Assembly: GCA_019638355.1 (NCBI GenBank)
Contig: JAHBTY010000005.1
Span: forward strand, 62,001 to 126,000
Origin: Cyclobacteriaceae bacterium
GTDB taxonomy: Bacteria; Bacteroidota; Bacteroidia; Cytophagales; Cyclobacteriaceae
Length of the DNA: 64,000 bases
Reading direction: 5' to 3'
This document shows positions 54,562-63,267 of the stretch, piece by piece. The position numbers and the translations under genes are program-made. The notes under the pieces were generated by a model that worked only from the letters and a program-made list of their open reading frames with translations, ran no database searches and was not told the origin of the DNA. How positions within the stretch are numbered: the first letter of the stretch is position 1; each line of letters opens with the position of its first letter.

Positions 54562-55554
54562 CTAAACCTGAAATACAATTTTTCCTGCTTTATTCGGTCG
54601 GGTTATATCCGGATAAGACTCTACAATTTTTGAGAATGGCCTTATTGAATCGATCAGCGGCCGGATCTGATGTTTGCTTACAAAAGTCAGCATTTCGCTA
54701 AACTCATTATCGTTACCCATGGTAGAACCAAGCAACGAAAGTTGGTTCCAGAACATCCGGTACATATCCAACTTAGCGGGCAAACCATTGGTAGCACCAT
54801 AAAAAACAATTTTACCCTTAGGCTTCAGAACTTTTATGAAGTTGTTAATCTGATCGCCACCGGCACTGTCAATCACCAAATCAAAACCACCTTTGGTTTT
54901 CCAAAGCTCGGGGTATGTCGGTTGCTTCTTATAGTTGTAGGCACCCTTGGCACCAAGCTTTAATGCTTTGTCTATTTTCTCATCGCTACCCGATGACACA
55001 TATACATTTGCACCAGCAGCCTGGGCAAACAAAAATGCAAACTGCGCTACGCCACCGCCAAAGCCGGAAATCAATACATTTTGGCCGGCACGTAACTCAC
55101 CGCGCCTGAATAGAGCTCTGAATGCAGTTAGCCCACCCAAAGGCAATGCCGCTGCTTGTAAAAAATCAAGGTGAAAAGGTTTGTGGTGCAGGCGATCGAC
55201 CGGCACAGAAATGTATTCGGCAAATGTACCATCCACCGGCATCCCAAGAATGGTGTACTTACCGGATTGTACTTCCGGATCGGAACCCCAATCGATGTTG
55301 GGGTTAATCACCACTTCCTTCCCAACCCATGGTTGATCTTTTTCATCACCAACAGCTTCAACCACCCCGGCTCCATCCGAACCCATGGTAACTCCAAATT
55401 TGATATTGGGATATTTTCCTTCGCGAATCCAATCATCGCGCCTGTTTAGACCAGCCGCTTTTATTTTAACTAATACTTTACCAGCGGTTACTACCGGCTT
55501 GGGAATTTCTGTTAATTCAATCTTACCAGCTTCTCGTAATACCAGGGCCTTCAT
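54562..55554 (-). CDS. Zinc-independent MDR alcohol dehydrogenase/quinone oxidoreductase
   Basis: A 330-residue medium-chain dehydrogenase/reductase. The GroES-like domain (about 1-125) includes KAAGLNRRDDWIREGKYP and GSDGAGVVEAVG. The NADPH-binding Rossmann part has QNVLISGFGGGVAQFAFLFAQAAGANVYVSSGS. Catalytic zinc ligands are absent, and the order resembles quinone oxidoreductase-like members. Substrate unknown. It stands alone with a 168-base gap to dnaB. Confidence 0.9.
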   Translation of the reverse strand: MKALVLREAGKIELTEIPKPVVTAGKVLVKIKAAGLNRRDDWIREGKYPNIKFGVTMGSDGAGVVEAVGDEKDQPWVGKEVVINPNIDWGSDPEVQSGKYTILGMPVDGTFAEYISVPVDRLHHKPFHLDFLQAAALPLGGLTAFRALFRRGELRAGQNVLISGFGGGVAQFAFLFAQAAGANVYVSSGSDEKIDKALKLGAKGAYNYKKQPTYPELWKTKGGFDLVIDSAGGDQINNFIKVLKPKGKIVFYGATNGLPAKLDMYRMFWNQLSLLGSTMGNDNEFSEMLTFVSKHQIRPLIDSIRPFSKIVESYPDITRPNKAGKIVFQV

Positions 55555-55722
55555 AGTTGTTTGATCTTGTTCTCAAGATACAACAGGAGTACAAGATTTA
55601 AAATCTGAACTAAAATTTATTTGAGATTCGTGTAAAACACCAAAGGCACCAAGTCGTTCTTCAAAAAGAAACTAAGTTTACCTTAACGGTTTATACTTTG
55701 GTGATTTCGTAACGGATAACTA

Positions 55723-57255
55723 TCAGAAAGGCGCATCATCATCACCACCTGCAGGCCCGGTGGTAGAAGGATTATCGCGGAAGGTATTTAATCTGCTTTC
55801 GCGGGTAATGCTGCTCATGGGTGTTAAACCTTCGGGTGCATCGTAATCGGCAAACTTGGTGTACTTGCCAATGAATTTCAGTTTTACGTTTTCGAGCGAA
55901 CCATTGCGATGTTTGGCAATAATTACTTCGGCCATGCCTTGCGTTGGCATGCCATCTTCATCTACCGTAATTTTATAATATTCAGGCCGGTATAAGAACA
56001 TTACAATATCTGCATCCTGTTCAATTGATCCTGATTCACGTAAGTCGCTTAATTGCGGACGTTTATCACCACCCCTTGTCTCCACTCCGCGACTTAATTG
56101 CGAAAGTGCAATTACCGGTACCGATAATTCTTTGGCAATACCTTTTAGTGCGCGCGAGATAGAAGCAATTTCCTGCTCGCGATTACCACTGCCGGCCTCA
56201 CCTTTCATTAACTGCAAATAATCGATTACAATCATTTGAATGTTGTGCTCAGCTTTGAGCCTGCGGCATTTGGCACGCAATTCAAGAATAGAAAGTGCCG
56301 GAGTGTCGTCAATAAAAATGGGGGCACTGGAAAGGCGCGTGGTTTTGTGCACCATCTGTTGCCACTCGAAGTCGGCTAAGTTTCCTTTCTTTATTTTTTC
56401 GGAGTCCAGTTCTGCTTCCGCAGATATCAAACGATTTACCAATTGCAGGGAAGCCATCTCTAAAGAGAAAATTGCTACCGGAATACTGAAATCTACAGCT
56501 GCATTGCGCAAGGCTGAAACAATAAACGCAGTTTTACCCATACCGGGTCTGGCTGCTATAATAACCAGATCGGAACGCTGCCAGCCTGAGGTAACACGAT
56601 CCAAACGCGAGAATCCACTGGGTATTCCTGTAAGGCCGTCTTTATGATTTCGTTTCTCCTGCAGTTCTTTCGTAGCCTGAAACATAAGCGACTTCATAGA
56701 GTCATAGTTCTTGCGCAGGTTTGAATCGGAAATCTGAAAGATATTTTGTTCGGTCTTGTCTAAGAGTTCAAAAACATCGGTTGTGTCTTCGTAGGCATCG
56801 TGGTGAATCTGAGAGGCAATCTGAATGAGATCGCGTTTAATGGCCAACTCGATAATAATACGGGCATGGTACTCGATGTTAGCTGCTGAACTTACTTTAC
56901 TGGTTAGTTCGGCAATGTAATAAGCGCCACCTACCAATTCCAGTTTGCCGGCCTTGCGCAATTGAGCTACTACTGTGCGCATATCAACCGGTTCTGAATT
57001 TTTGAACAAGTCGATAATAGCTGTATAAATTTCTTTGTGTTGTTCGGTATAAAAATGTTCGGGTCTTAAAAATTCAACTACTGCAGTAAGTGCATTCTTT
57101 TCAAGCATGAGTGCACCCAGAATAGCTTCTTCCAGATCAAGCGCCTGAGGCGGAAGCTTACCCAAACTATCAGCGATATCGCGCACTAATAGTTTAGACT
57201 TTCCGGCTCCGCTCATCGCAGAACTTAACCTCACGGGCGTTGATCTTTGCTCCAT
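55723..57255 (-). CDS. dnaB: Replicative DNA helicase DnaB
   Basis: A 510-residue helicase of usual length. The N-terminal domain (about 35-140; LPPQALDLEEAILGALMLEKNAL) is followed by a RecA-like motor with Walker A ARPGMGKTAF (near 235-244), Walker B region IVIDYLQLM, and the DRPQLSDLRESGSIEQDADIV-like sequence KRPQLSDLRESGSIEQDADI. It unwinds DNA at the fork in the 5'-3' direction. No intein is present. It is divergent from the MurC-like gene with a 205-base AT-rich gap. Confidence 0.96.
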   Translation of the reverse strand: MEQRSTPVRLSSAMSGAGKSKLLVRDIADSLGKLPPQALDLEEAILGALMLEKNALTAVVEFLRPEHFYTEQHKEIYTAIIDLFKNSEPVDMRTVVAQLRKAGKLELVGGAYYIAELTSKVSSAANIEYHARIIIELAIKRDLIQIASQIHHDAYEDTTDVFELLDKTEQNIFQISDSNLRKNYDSMKSLMFQATKELQEKRNHKDGLTGIPSGFSRLDRVTSGWQRSDLVIIAARPGMGKTAFIVSALRNAAVDFSIPVAIFSLEMASLQLVNRLISAEAELDSEKIKKGNLADFEWQQMVHKTTRLSSAPIFIDDTPALSILELRAKCRRLKAEHNIQMIVIDYLQLMKGEAGSGNREQEIASISRALKGIAKELSVPVIALSQLSRGVETRGGDKRPQLSDLRESGSIEQDADIVMFLYRPEYYKITVDEDGMPTQGMAEVIIAKHRNGSLENVKLKFIGKYTKFADYDAPEGLTPMSSITRESRLNTFRDNPSTTGPAGGDDDAPF

Positions 57256-57460
57256 ACATTCGTGGTTGTTGTACGTAGTTTCTTTAAGGGCAACAAACGT
57301 ACCGCTTCGCTTACTACTACACTCAACAAGTTATCTACAATCAAACATGTGAATTTGTGTACAAATTCATTCCAATATGAAGAATTAAATTTACGTGCGC
57401 TATGAAGTTGTTTTACCGGACAGACATTTTACTATCTTTACCTGCTAATAATATTCTACC

Positions 57461-58021
57461 TTGACGGCTTCTATCTACCAGCAAAGCATTGATAAACAAA
57501 GGGTAATCATAACCGGTGGCCAAAGTGGTTTAATAACCAATATGGTTCGGCATGTACTCACGAGTAATCAGCGTAAATATGATTTTTTTAGTGATGGGCA
57601 ATTGGAATCATTCTTAACCGATGCACCTGTGCTGATTATAGAGGCTCAGCATCAACTGGCTGATTACCATCATCATATTCTGCTTTTAACCGATAATCCA
57701 ACAGGTGAATTAAAGGAACTTGAAAAAATTGCCGATGCCACACCAAAAGGCGGAATAATTATTTATCCGGAGCTTAATAAAGAATTAAAGGCGTTGGCCA
57801 CCCGCGAGCGGCCTGATGTTCAGGTAATTCCCTACAACATCTATAAGCACGAAAAGCAACAAAATAAAACCATTCTTATTACCAGCACCAACGAAAAATT
57901 TCCGATCGCGCTCAATACCACCAATGAATTAGCGTGCGTTGGTGCAGCCCGTGAACTTCTGAAGAAGATTGGCATTAGTAGCGGCCAGTTTTACCGGGCG
58001 GTAAGTACTTTTCAGTCTTAA
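57461..58021 (+). CDS. Short Mur-ligase-like protein
   Basis: A 186-residue protein with a likely TTG start; no ATG gives the full domain. The opening VIITGGQSGLITNMVRHVL and the last part (KFPIALNTTNELACVGAARELLKKIGISSGQFYRAVSTF) resemble the central and C-terminal regions of Mur ligases such as MurC. The substrate- and ATP-binding loop GTxGK is not intact, so it is unlikely to be a working ligase. It is two bases before the exonuclease gene and probably co-expressed with it. Function unknown. Confidence 0.6.
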   Translation: MTASIYQQSIDKQRVIITGGQSGLITNMVRHVLTSNQRKYDFFSDGQLESFLTDAPVLIIEAQHQLADYHHHILLLTDNPTGELKELEKIADATPKGGIIIYPELNKELKALATRERPDVQVIPYNIYKHEKQQNKTILITSTNEKFPIALNTTNELACVGAARELLKKIGISSGQFYRAVSTFQS

Positions 58022-58023
58022 TT

Positions 58024-58827
58024 ATGAAATTGAATTTAAAAAAACCGTTGTGCGTCTTCGACCTGGAAACAACGGGTGTAAACATTTCGCAAGACCGTAT
58101 TATTGAAATAGCGGTTATCAAGGTTATGCCTTCGGGCGAAGTGATTGAGAAGAGTAATTTAATTAATCCCACCATCCCTATTCTACCTGAATCAACGGCT
58201 ATTCATGGCATTAGTAATGACGATGTAAAGGACAAACCCACCTTTAAAGAACTGGCCAAAGATTACGCCCGGTTTTTTGAAGGTGCAGATTTGGGTGGCT
58301 TTAATATTCTAAAGTTTGATGTACCTGTTTTGGTGGAAGAATTTTTACGAGCCGATGTGGAGTTTGATTATTACCGTAAGCGGATAATTGATGCGCAGAA
58401 AATCTACCACCTGATGGAGAAGCGTAACCTGGCAGCCGCTTTAAAATTCTATTGTGGCAAAGACCTTACCCATGCACACTCGGCCGCAGCCGATACGCAA
58501 GCAACCTTAGATGTATTAATAGCACAAGTAGAACGCTATGAAAACCAACCCGTAACGGACGGCTTGGGCAAGCCTATCGGTACAATTCAAAATGACATGG
58601 AAGTACTGCATCAACTTACGGCTACTGATATGGTTGATCTGGCTGGTCGCATGATTCGCAACGATAAAGGTGAAGTGATTTTTCACTTCGGAAAACATAA
58701 AGGCAAAGTAGTAACCCAGGTGCTAAAAGATGAACCGTCTTTCTACGACTGGATGATGAATGGTGATTTTGCATTGGATACCAAACGCAGACTAACGGAG
58801 ATTAAGTTGAGTTTATTGAAGCGGTGA
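58024..58827 (+). CDS. DnaQ-like 3'-5' exonuclease with DUF3820-like tail
   Basis: A 267-residue protein. The N-terminal DEDDh exonuclease has FDLETTGVNISQDRIIEIAV (motif I), GGFNILKFDVPVLVEEF (motif II) and HSAAADTQATLDVL (motif III). The C-terminal part, VIFHFGKHKGKVVTQVLKDEPSFYDWMM, matches a DUF3820-like module. Such proteins trim single-stranded DNA 3' ends or proofread. It is not fused to a polymerase. It ends flush with the convergent toxin gene. Confidence 0.9.
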   Translation: MKLNLKKPLCVFDLETTGVNISQDRIIEIAVIKVMPSGEVIEKSNLINPTIPILPESTAIHGISNDDVKDKPTFKELAKDYARFFEGADLGGFNILKFDVPVLVEEFLRADVEFDYYRKRIIDAQKIYHLMEKRNLAAALKFYCGKDLTHAHSAAADTQATLDVLIAQVERYENQPVTDGLGKPIGTIQNDMEVLHQLTATDMVDLAGRMIRNDKGEVIFHFGKHKGKVVTQVLKDEPSFYDWMMNGDFALDTKRRLTEIKLSLLKR

Positions 58828-59133
58828 TCAGTATCTCAAAGGTTCCTGCTTAACGTGTCTGATTCTTAAGATTCTGATTTCTGAACCATTGTACACGTAA
58901 GCAACTCGATATGAGTATTTCTCAAAAGCTCTGTAATTGCCTGTATTATTTGTTTTAAACTTATCCGGTGGATAACGTTCTGGATAATCGGCTAAACTCT
59001 TTGTAATCGCAAGTATTTCCTGTTTGACCTTCTCTGCATTAATTGGCGAATCCTTTCGGATGTGATCATAAATTTTCTGAAATGCTATAAAGGCAGGCTT
59101 GTCCCATTTAACAAGTAAAGCATTATCAGCCAT
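58828..59133 (-). CDS. ParE/RelE-superfamily toxin
   Basis: A 101-residue toxin-like protein: ALLVKWDKPAFIAFQKIYDHIRKDSPINAEKVKQEILAITKSLADYPERYPPDKF, then YRAFEKYSYRVAYVYNGSEIRILRIRHVKQEP. This matches the ParE/RelE fold with its C-terminal R-I-L-R-I-x-H motif. By family it acts on gyrase or ribosomes. It shares its start base with the antitoxin's stop (overlap of one base), forming a type II pair. Confidence 0.85.
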   Translation of the reverse strand: MADNALLVKWDKPAFIAFQKIYDHIRKDSPINAEKVKQEILAITKSLADYPERYPPDKFKTNNTGNYRAFEKYSYRVAYVYNGSEIRILRIRHVKQEPLRY

Positions 59134-59357
59134 TACCAGTCTTTAGCCATTTTTTCAACTTCTTCCTGTGTAAAGTAGATGCCATCAGAAATTCTTTTTT
59201 CTGCATCTTCAATCTCAAGGTTGTATTGATCTATACTCACCCTGCCTTCATTTTTAAGACCATAAAGCAAAACTGCTTTAAGTGCATGCAACAGAGCCAG
59301 GTCATCAATTTTTTGAATCTCCTTAATCAGAAGAGTACGTTCGTCATTAATATTCAT
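59133..59357 (-). CDS. Antitoxin of the ParE/RelE-type pair
   Basis: A 74-residue acidic helical protein (LIKEIQKIDDLALLHALKAVLLYGLKNEG, ISDGIYFTQEEVEKMAKDW). The C-terminal EVEKMAKDW tail is typical of antitoxins that precede ParE/RelE-type toxins in Bacteroidota. It is expected to bind the toxin and repress the operon. The gene is first in the operon and is preceded by the promoter at 59378-59406. Confidence 0.82.
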   Translation of the reverse strand: MNINDERTLLIKEIQKIDDLALLHALKAVLLYGLKNEGRVSIDQYNLEIEDAEKRISDGIYFTQEEVEKMAKDW

Positions 59358-59377
59358 ATCATCTCCCTTAGCTTAAT

Positions 59378-59406
59378 CAAAGATAATAATTTGATTCGTA
59401 CAACAA
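59378..59406 (-). promoter_or_regulatory. Promoter of the toxin-antitoxin operon
   Basis: On the minus strand TTG (59406-59404), 18 bases, TATCTTTG (59385-59378), 21 bases before the antitoxin start. Near-consensus Bacteroidota promoter. Confidence 0.5.
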
Positions 59407-59443
59407 GTCTGCTATCTTAGCTTATTCACAAATCAATTACGCA

Positions 59444-60802
59444 ATGACAATCGTTTCGCGCAGACATTTCATAAAACAAGCTACCACTACCCTTGCATTC
59501 AGTGCCTTTGCATCGCAAGCATTTAGTTTCTTCGAACAAAAAAATCTGCGCGTGGCTCTAATCGGCACCGGTTGGTATGGCAAAAGTGACTTATTCAAAC
59601 TCTTGCAGGTAGCACGGGTTGACGTAGTGGGGTTATGCGATGTAGATAAACGGTTATTAACCGAAGCGGGACAATTGGTAAGCCAACGCCAGAAGTCAGG
59701 TAAAGTACCAGAGTTGTTTAATGATTATACAAAACTACTCACTGCTCAAAAACCCGACATTGTGTTAATTGGTTCGCCCGATCATTGGCATGCCTTACAA
59801 GCTATTGACGCCATGAAAGCCGGAGCACATGTGTATGTACAAAAACCCATTAGTGTTGACGTAATGGAAGGCGAAGCCATGGTAGCGGCTGCCCGTAAAT
59901 ACAAACGCACCGTGCAAGTTGGTTTGCAGCGAAGAAGTACACCGCACTTAATAGAAGCAAAGAAAAATATTATTGAAGCCGGCTTGCTGGGCAAAATCTC
60001 GCACGTAGAAATGTTTTGTTATTACCACATGCGCAACAACAGCAATCCGCCTTTACAGCAAGTGCCTGACTTTTTAGATTATGAACGCTGGACTGGCCCG
60101 GCCCCACTTCGTGCTTACGATAACTTACCCCATCGCGGCTGGTGGCGTGCCTTTATGGAGTACGGTAATGGTATTGTTGGCGATATGTGTGTGCACATGT
60201 TAGACTGTGTGCGGTGGATGCTTGAGCTTGGTTGGCCAGTACGTATTTCTTCCTCGGGCGGAATTTATGTTCAGACGCAAGGCAAATCAAACATCAGCGA
60301 TACGCAATCGGCCATTTTTGAATTTGAAAATCTTACCGCTACCTGGCAACATCGTACCTGGGGTGCGCCAGTTGATGCAGCCTATCCATGGGGTTTTAAA
60401 ATTTATGGTGATAAAGGTGTGTTAAGTGGTAGTCCCATGAGTTATGATTTTGTGCCGATGGGTGATGGAAAGAAAATTCATGCCGATGCAGTATATGAGC
60501 GTGAAAAATATCCGGAAGACCTTAAAGAAAAAGACATTGAGTTGCATACAGCTGCTGCTACCCGTGGCCAGATGTTGAATTTTTTATCGGCTATAGAAAA
60601 CGGAAACAAACCTGTAGCCGATATTGAAGAAGGTCATATCTCCACAGCAAGTTGCATCCTGGCGAACCTCGCTATGAAAACAGGTCGCACATTACAGTAT
60701 GATCCCAAAACAAGAACCGTAGTGAATGATTTGGAAGCAACTGCTTTACTGATGCGTTCCTATCGTTCGGGTTATACGCATCCACATCCAGATAGTATTT
60801 AA
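59444..60802 (+). CDS. Gfo/Idh/MocA oxidoreductase with Tat-like signal
   Basis: A 452-residue oxidoreductase. A twin-arginine-type signal (SRRHFIKQATTTLAFSAFASQAF) is followed by a Rossmann domain (LRVALIGTGWYGKSDLFKL) and the family motif VYVQKPISVDVMEGEAMVAAARKY, which carries the EKP-equivalent lysine. A C-terminal substrate domain follows. Exported members in Bacteroidota act on sugar derivatives. The specific substrate is not evident. Confidence 0.9.
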   Translation: MTIVSRRHFIKQATTTLAFSAFASQAFSFFEQKNLRVALIGTGWYGKSDLFKLLQVARVDVVGLCDVDKRLLTEAGQLVSQRQKSGKVPELFNDYTKLLTAQKPDIVLIGSPDHWHALQAIDAMKAGAHVYVQKPISVDVMEGEAMVAAARKYKRTVQVGLQRRSTPHLIEAKKNIIEAGLLGKISHVEMFCYYHMRNNSNPPLQQVPDFLDYERWTGPAPLRAYDNLPHRGWWRAFMEYGNGIVGDMCVHMLDCVRWMLELGWPVRISSSGGIYVQTQGKSNISDTQSAIFEFENLTATWQHRTWGAPVDAAYPWGFKIYGDKGVLSGSPMSYDFVPMGDGKKIHADAVYEREKYPEDLKEKDIELHTAAATRGQMLNFLSAIENGNKPVADIEEGHISTASCILANLAMKTGRTLQYDPKTRTVVNDLEATALLMRSYRSGYTHPHPDSI

Positions 60803-60811
60803 TCTATCATT

Positions 60812-60876
60812 AGTTGACAGTTGACAAATGCTTAATTTGACAATACTGCTACTTGTCAATTGGTATATTGTCAACT
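60812..60876. repeat. Nested inverted repeat of TTGACA-type words
   Basis: AGTTGACA (60812-60819) pairs with TGTCAACT (60869-60876), and TTGACAA (60821-60827) with TTGTCAA (60853-60859). It fills the gap between the convergent oxidoreductase and DUF2452 genes and could act as a bidirectional terminator or be a dispersed intergenic repeat. Confidence 0.45.
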
Positions 60877-60883
60877 GCTTATT

Positions 60884-61672
60884 TTAAATTTCCTTCCAGG
60901 TATGATCGGCTAACAAGCATACTGCCGCCACAAAACTTTTGTAAGGTTTACTTCTTCCCCACTCCTTCGGGCCAACCAGCGAAAGTAAATGCGAGCCATC
61001 TTCTTTCTCATACAGGTAATAGGTTTGCCCGATTACCGGAGCAAAACCCAACTGCGCCTCGTAAATCAACATCGAAAGTTCTTTGCGTTTTTGAATTTCT
61101 TTAGCCTGAATAGCCAACAATTCAATCTGCTGGCGAATCTGCGTAAGCTGCATGTTGGTTTGTTCCTCCATAGCCGATAAGGCCTGGTGGCGAATTACAC
61201 CAGCCTCATTCGGTTTAACCACTGCACCCGAAACCGAAGCAGAGTATGGTAACACACTCAACTGCTTGTGGTAAATCTCTTCGTTGGTAAATTTTTCGCC
61301 ATAATCATTGTAGTGATGGTGTACTACCTTAAGGAAACCCTTCGGTGTTATTTCATGTACAACCTCTAATACCGGCTTGCTGTTTTTGGCAAACTCAACT
61401 ATCAACATCAATTGACTCTCAAATGTTGCCTTAACGGCATCACCCAAAGCCGCATCTTCAAATTCATTCCAGGTGCCATCAGGCGTGATTGAAAATTGTG
61501 AGGTAAAGGCTTGATCTTCCAAACTTACCCAATTCATACTAATGGTAAGTTCTTTACCTGTTCCGCCAAGTTCTATTCTATAAATACCCGACTTCGGTCT
61601 GTTACCAAACTCATACGTTCCTTTTTCAGGAAAAAGTTGCCACGAGGCTAAAAAATTATAAGCATCAATCAT
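60884..61672 (-). CDS. Lipocalin-like plus DUF2452 fusion protein
   Basis: A 262-residue protein. The N-terminal half (about 1-125; YNFLASWQLFPEKGTYEFGNRPKSGIYRIELGGTG, FTSQFSITPDGTW) reads like a lipocalin-type beta barrel. The C-terminal half (about 150-262; VVKPNEAGVIRHQALSAMEEQTNMQLTQIRQQ, YEAQLGFAPVIGQTYYLYEKEDGSHLLSLVGPKEWGRS, LADHTWKEI) matches DUF2452, a family of unknown function. The two parts are normally thought of as separate domains. There is no signal peptide. Confidence 0.72.
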   Translation of the reverse strand: MIDAYNFLASWQLFPEKGTYEFGNRPKSGIYRIELGGTGKELTISMNWVSLEDQAFTSQFSITPDGTWNEFEDAALGDAVKATFESQLMLIVEFAKNSKPVLEVVHEITPKGFLKVVHHHYNDYGEKFTNEEIYHKQLSVLPYSASVSGAVVKPNEAGVIRHQALSAMEEQTNMQLTQIRQQIELLAIQAKEIQKRKELSMLIYEAQLGFAPVIGQTYYLYEKEDGSHLLSLVGPKEWGRSKPYKSFVAAVCLLADHTWKEI

Positions 61673-61733
61673 ACTCAGAAAGCAGTTATAACGCTTTCGC
61701 GGATGAGTAGTTCAGAGTTCAGCGCAGTAAAAC

Positions 61734-62531
61734 TTATTTCTTATAGTACTGCATGGCTTCCGGAATCCAACCTTCAAGGTCTTTAATGCGGGTTTCGTGC
61801 GAAGGGTGTGTTGATAGAAACTCAGGTGGTTGCTGGCCACCGCTAAGGGTTGCCATTCGCTCCCAAAATTTGGGTGCCGATGAAGGGTCATAACCTGCCA
61901 TCGCCATAAAAATCAAACCCATGTGGTCAGCTTCTGATTCGTGACTGCGCGAAAACTTAAGCATGCCTACATTGGTGCCCATACCCACTGCTTGCATAAA
62001 AATCTGTTGTGTTAAAGTAGGGTTTTGTCCCATAGCCACCCCAATGGTGCTCAAACCAAATTCAGCAATCAGCCCTTGGCTCATGCGTTCGCGACCATGA
62101 TTTGCAATAGCATGTGCAACTTCATGCCCCATAACTACCGCAATACCTTCTTCATCTTTACAGATGGGAAGTATCGCGGTATAAAAAGCAACCTTACCAC
62201 CGGGCATGCACCACGCATTTACAGTTTGATCATCTTTAATAAGATTAAACTCCCAGGCAAAACCCGCCAATTGATCGCTCATACCTTTCTCGGCCATGTA
62301 TTGTTCTACGGCCTTCTGAATCTTTACACCTACCTTTTTAACAAGTTGAGTTTGTTGCTGGTCGGTAGATAGCGGTCCGGTTTTAATTACCTCAGCATAT
62401 TGTTGCGCTGCCATTTGGTTTATCTCGGCACTTGAAACAAGGCTGAGTTGTTTACGCCCCGTTACCGGAACGGTAGCACAAGCATACAACAATGCAAACA
62501 ACAACACGAGAGAAATAACTTTCTTAAACAT
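61734..62531 (-). CDS. M48-family metallopeptidase lipoprotein
   Basis: A 265-residue peptidase. The start at 62531 gives a lipoprotein signal with lipobox LLYAC. The zinc motif is HEVAHAIANH (near 135-144), with the third ligand Glu in SESEADHMG. The opening PVTGRKQLSLVSSAEI is typical of the LoiP/YcaL-like periplasmic M48 group. These peptidases take part in outer-membrane protein quality control. The longer open frame upstream has no signal and is not used. Confidence 0.9.
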   Translation of the reverse strand: MFKKVISLVLLFALLYACATVPVTGRKQLSLVSSAEINQMAAQQYAEVIKTGPLSTDQQQTQLVKKVGVKIQKAVEQYMAEKGMSDQLAGFAWEFNLIKDDQTVNAWCMPGGKVAFYTAILPICKDEEGIAVVMGHEVAHAIANHGRERMSQGLIAEFGLSTIGVAMGQNPTLTQQIFMQAVGMGTNVGMLKFSRSHESEADHMGLIFMAMAGYDPSSAPKFWERMATLSGGQQPPEFLSTHPSHETRIKDLEGWIPEAMQYYKK

Positions 62532-62652
62532 AAAATCTGATTTGCCACAAATGTAAACGCCTTCGGTGTAATTATTCAAAAAACCGGTTAAAATTGAACG
62601 ATTCCACTGCTAATGTTCCTAAATTTACAGCTGACTTAACCGGCCTTCATAC

Positions 62653-63267
62653 ATGAGAATCTTCGCTATTGGCAGAAACTATGCAGAACATATTCAGGAA
62701 CTAAACAACGAGCGTCCAACAGAGCCAGTGATTTTCACTAAACCCGATACATCCATTATCCGTAACAACGAACCATTTTACCTGCCTGATTTCTCGAAAG
62801 ACATTCACCACGAGGTAGAGTTAGTGTTGCGCATCAGCAAGGAGGGCAAAAACATTGAAGAAAAGTTTGCCCACAAATATTATGATGCCATTGGTGTGGG
62901 TATTGATTTTACTGCACGCGATATTCAGCAAAAGTTGAAAGAGAAAGGTTTACCGTGGGATATCGCCAAAGGTTTTAATGGCTCCGCCCCTATCTCCGAT
63001 AAATTTATTCCCGTGAGTGAATTTAAAAATCTGGCCAACATCAATTTTAAATTGGAAGTAGATGGAAAATTGAAGCAACAAGGCAATACCAGTTTGTTAC
63101 TTTTTCCGTTTGCTTACATAATCTCCTACCTATCGAAATTTTTTACATTACGCACAGGCGATTTGATTTTTACCGGTACACCCAAAGGGGTCGGGCCTGT
63201 TGCCATTGGAAATAAACTGAGTGCTTACATTGAAGATGAAAAACTTTTGGAATTCGAAGTTAAGTAA
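62653..63267 (+). CDS. Fumarylacetoacetate hydrolase family protein
   Basis: A 204-residue FAH-fold protein. Visible family motifs are ARNYAEHIQELNNERP-like start, PVIFTKPDTSII, HHEVELVLRIS (metal-binding Glu pair), GIDFTARDIQ, GFNGSAPI and the C-terminal GDLIFTGTPKGVGPV. Members cleave or hydrate acylpyruvates and related acids; this small form resembles the acylpyruvase/YcgM type. Its end overlaps the start of the M23 gene by 32 bases. Confidence 0.9.
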   Translation: MRIFAIGRNYAEHIQELNNERPTEPVIFTKPDTSIIRNNEPFYLPDFSKDIHHEVELVLRISKEGKNIEEKFAHKYYDAIGVGIDFTARDIQQKLKEKGLPWDIAKGFNGSAPISDKFIPVSEFKNLANINFKLEVDGKLKQQGNTSLLLFPFAYIISYLSKFFTLRTGDLIFTGTPKGVGPVAIGNKLSAYIEDEKLLEFEVK

